Origin: Euptelea pleiosperma
Taxonomy: Eukaryota; Streptophyta; Magnoliopsida; Ranunculales; Eupteleaceae
DNA: 64,000 nt
Assembly: GCA_035048495.1 (NCBI GenBank)
Contig: CM068552.1
Coordinates: 18,602,154-18,666,153, forward strand
Reading direction: 5' to 3'
The position numbers and the translations under genes are program-made. Shown piece by piece: positions 61,190 to 64,000 of the stretch; within the stretch, counting starts at the first letter, position 1; every line of letters begins with the position of its first letter. The notes below the pieces were generated by a model that searched no databases, had not been told where the DNA came from, and saw nothing but the letters and a program-made list of their open reading frames with translations.

Positions 61190-62935
61190 GGGTCGCTCTA
61201 CGGGCACCCACGAGGGACCAAAATGCCCCTCCCTTCAGATCCCTTCCTCTTTCTCTCTTTACTGTAGAGAGAGAGAGAGAGAAGGGATTGCAATTTCACC
61301 GGTCCGTTCTCTTTAATCTAATATACCTAAAAGTGGGGGTTGATTAGGTATTTAAAATTATTTATACCTACACAGTTAGGGGAACAAAATCACATGCCTT
61401 AGTTGTTTGATAAAAGATTATTACAACCGACTCAAATCGAATATACCTCCTTGGTATATTTTCTTTTTGACATTTGATCTAATCAAGATAGATTGCGGAA
61501 TACAAATAAACAATCATACAAGACAATAGATTTTTAAGTGGAAACCTTAGCCAAGGACAAGCCACGGGACCACGTCTAGACGAAAAATATCACTAACTGA
61601 AAGGTTAAACGAAACAAAGGTTACCTACGCAGCACTGTTGTAAATATAGCTTCCAACCTTAGCCAATGTTTACTGCCGATGCGTCCACATCATCTGAATC
61701 AACGCTACGAATCCATGCGCGCCCTTCCGGCCAAGAAGCCTTGTCCACTTGTTCAGTTTGGTACACCCCAAACCTACCGTCGATCGGCTCATCCGATCTT
61801 AATTCTCAACACTCCCGCCTTTGTAGAAGGTGAATGATTCAGTACACCCTGAACCCTAGGTTGCTCAAATGGTGTTGAGTCACACTGGTACACTCAGGCT
61901 ACTAGGTCGAATATAGAAGTGAAAGACCTAAGTTGAGGAAATGATCAAGTACTTGGCTTTGATCAAGAAGAGAAGAAGCTCACAAGATGTGAATAGGAAA
62001 TAAGCTTATTTATCTTCGAATGGACACTCTAATAAATAGAACATTTTCTCTCTTGAAGATTTAGTCACTCTGTGTCTCTGTGTGTATTTAGAGAAGGCAT
62101 AGAAGGGTTGTATTTATAGAATTCCATGACCCCAAGTCGTGCAGAACGTGGGATAATGGAACAAAGAATTTCGGATCTGATAAGGACTGATTCTGTGCAT
62201 GGTCCAATCGATTGTACGTTGGGTCCAATCGATTGGAGATAAGTGTCCAATCGATTGGGCTCAATAAGATTCATATTCCGAAGGCTCCAATCGATTACAC
62301 AAAGGTCTCCAATCGATTTGACTCAAATGAGTTTCTGTTTCGAAGGCTCCAATCGATTTGACTCAAATAAGTTTCTGTCCCGAAGACTCCAATCGATTTT
62401 ACAGAGTCTCCAATCGATTGGGCTGAAGTAAGTTTCTGCCTCGTAGCTTCCAATCGATTACACAGAGTCCTTTAATTGATTTAGGATAAGTGTCCAATCG
62501 ATTGGACTATCCCAATAGTCAATATCTTTGACTCAGACTCGGGTAAGTCCAATGACTTGGTTTGACCATTATATTTTATCCATTTTAACCAATTTCTATA
62601 GCCACTAAGTCACTTATCTTCCTAATCGAGCGTACGCGATCTTTAACTGATAAATCGACAGTTACTCAGATGACTCCTGTCATCAATCGTCTGATTCTTG
62701 CTGTCTCTGTCTTCTAGTCTTCAAGTAGTCGGCGAAGTATGCGTACCACGACATCTTCACACTACACTAGTGCTCGTAGGAACGGTTACAAGAATGTTTT
62801 TATGTCAAACGGAATTTTTACCAAATTGAATATGAAAATATTTCTTACAAGGATGGGGACGGAATGGGTGCTCGGCTGAAAGGAGGGGCATTTTGGTCCA
62901 TTGTGGGTGCCCGGCCAAAAGACATGGGTGCTTTA
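61190..62935. mobile_element. terminal-inverted-repeat element interrupted by a copia-type LTR
   Basis: The left arm (GGGTCGCTCTACGGGCAC, then GAGGGACCAAAATGCCCC) is matched in reverse by 62869-62935 (GGGGCATTTTGGTCC, then GTGGGTGCCCGGCC). The copia-type LTR fills most of the interior. Related sequence near 35.49 kb (CAATAAATGCTTTCAC) looks like a site without the element. No transposase was seen. Confidence 0.55.
61377..62849 (-). repeat. Ty1/copia-type LTR with CCAATCGATTG repeats, copy B
   Basis: On the - strand it starts TGTAAGAAATATTTTC, then has a dense set of CCAATCGATTG motifs, CTATAAATACAACC as promoter, and a leader ending in copia-type U5 sequence. It is clearly more different from 32398-33823 than adjacent duplicated sequence is from its partner. 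Confidence 0.65.
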
Positions 62936-62994
62936 ACAGTTGAGTTGAAATGTTGATTGACCAAAGCACCCCTGTAAATTAAAAAAAATGACTT

Positions 62995-63866
62995 CTTTTT
63001 TGCTTTACCCCCTTACTTTATAGATGCAATTTGCATCTCACCCAATGTTTTTAAAATATTTGCATATCACCCTTTGACTATGGTCTATGTCATTGACTAT
63101 AGACGGTCTCCGGATGGACATCCCAATATTTTTTCAATGACTACAATGACCTTGGGTTAGATGCAAATATTTTAAAAACATTGGATGTGATGCAAATTGC
63201 ATCAATAAAGTAATGGGGACAAGCAAAAAATCTTTTATTATTTTATTATTTTTTTGGGTTTTTTTTTTTTTTTTTGAGGATTGTGAGCTCAAAACCTTTT
63301 TTTGAGGATTGTAAACTATAAAAGGAACTCTGCTTCACAATGTCCCTCATCGATGATGATGAGGGACCACAATATGAGCCACGTGGCACACTCTTACAGT
63401 GGAGCTACATACCAAATATCAACCTGATTAGTGATTTCAAACCATTGGATCTTTGTACCCCAAATAATGCTCAAATTCTACAGATATATAAAATCAACCC
63501 AGGAAAAAGACTCTAATCCAATGCTTAAATATTAACAATCAGATTAATGTTTGGTCTGTAGGTCCACCTACGGTTGGACCAAAAGTAAATGAAGAAAGAT
63601 TTTGAGCTCACAATCCTCAAAAAAAAAAAAAAATTGCTTGTCCCCGCCCTTTATTGATGCAATTTGCATCGCACCCAAATGTTTTTAAAATATTTACGTC
63701 TCACCCAAGGTCATTAATTATAGTCATTAATTTAAAAAATATTGGGATGTCCATCCGGAGACCGTCTATGGCCAACGGTCAAAGGGTGAGATGCAAATAT
63801 TTTGAAAACATTGGGTGAGACACAAATTGCATCAATAAAGTAAGGGGGTAAAGCAAAAAAGCCCTT
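62995..63866. mobile_element. compound inverted-repeat element
   Basis: The outer arms (about 62999-63233 and 63636-63866) are inverted copies of each other, and each is itself palindromic (GATGCAATTTGCATC ... GATGCAAATTGCATC). Inside lies another inverted pair (GAGGATTGTGAGCTC and GAGCTCACAATCCTC) that encloses a MITE-family fragment at about 63360-63600. The matching place on the copy A side (about 35559) lacks all of this, so it is a real insertion. No coding capacity. Confidence 0.75.
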
Positions 63867-64000
63867 AAAAAAATTCAAGAAGCAATGTTTGTCAATTTAA
63901 GAAATTTGAGGGTCATATTGAGAATAAGGATTTTTTTTTTATTTTCTAAATAAGAGGAGCATTGAATGAGTTGCAGGGTTGACGTGTGCTTACAGTGTGC
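63867..64000. other. sequence resuming homology with 35560-35680, no gene seen
   Basis: AGCAATGTTTGTCAATTT and GAGGAGCATTGAAT are shared with the region right of copy A. This shows that the duplication, or an older related repeat, extends past the copia LTR to the window edge. Confidence 0.55.

Larger units (their letters stand above)
41865..62849 (+). repeat. large direct duplication, copy B
   Basis: Same content and order as 9380-33823. It lacks the solo LTR and four 179-bp units of copy A, and keeps the right arm of the terminal-inverted-repeat element beyond its copia LTR. The left edge coincides with the Tat insertion point in copy A and is therefore a minimum. Confidence 0.93.

Noticed and set aside
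1..64000. tRNA, rRNA, organelle-derived or bacterial inserts
   Set aside because: No cloverleaf-type tRNA, conserved rRNA core, chloroplast or mitochondrial gene, or prokaryotic operon pattern was recognised by reading.

Overview
The window looks like a transposon-filled intergenic region of a flowering plant nuclear genome. The evidence is a Tat-lineage Ty3/gypsy retrotransposon, two CACTA (En/Spm) DNA transposons with plant-specific transposase domains, an L1 LINE tail, solo LTRs, MITEs, a Helitron-type end, low GC, and spliceosomal introns wherever coding sequence can be followed. I found no convincing single-copy host gene, tRNA or rRNA, and the species cannot be named from the sequence.

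Layout. Positions 1-9379 are the 3' part of a Tat-type element on the + strand: protease remnant, RT, RNase H, a second archaeal-like RNase H, integrase, a 93-bp tandem array, a four-exon antisense gene with its own TATA box, a polypurine tract and a 1456-bp 3' LTR carrying a 58-bp array. This element sits against a large duplicated segment. Copy A (9380 to about 33823) and copy B (41865 to about 62849) are direct repeats with the same order: flank, CACTA element, LINE tail, anonymous sequence, a TATA/hairpin/copia-LTR-like unit ('Y unit'), MITE, and copia-type LTR. A third, more diverged copy of the Y unit alone lies between them (37454-39551). Chromovirus-type LTR sequence (to 35437), AT-rich sequence and a Helitron-like 3' end (41658-41661) fill the rest of the gap. 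Copy B is followed by a compound inverted-repeat element (about 62995-63866).

Each CACTA element (A: 10005-25764; B: 42490-54839) has CACTA ends, CCT-type target-site duplications, GCGACGG/ACCGACGG subterminal repeats and two genes on the - strand. These are a TNP2-type transposase (dead in both copies; some stops are shared, so it died before the duplication) and a Transposase_24/TNPA-like gene. The latter can be spliced in copy A into an uninterrupted 375-codon frame but carries stops in copy B. Inside each CACTA element is a ~179-bp tandem array (12 units in A, 8 in B). Copy A also carries a 2616-bp solo LTR with a TTAAT target duplication that is absent from B, so it arrived after the copies separated.

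The most interesting material is the spliced antisense gene in the Tat element, the satellite-sized array inside a DNA transposon with one compensatory hairpin change, the intact accessory transposase gene beside a dead main transposase, and the uneven A/B divergence. No clearly new defence, metabolic or regulatory system was seen.
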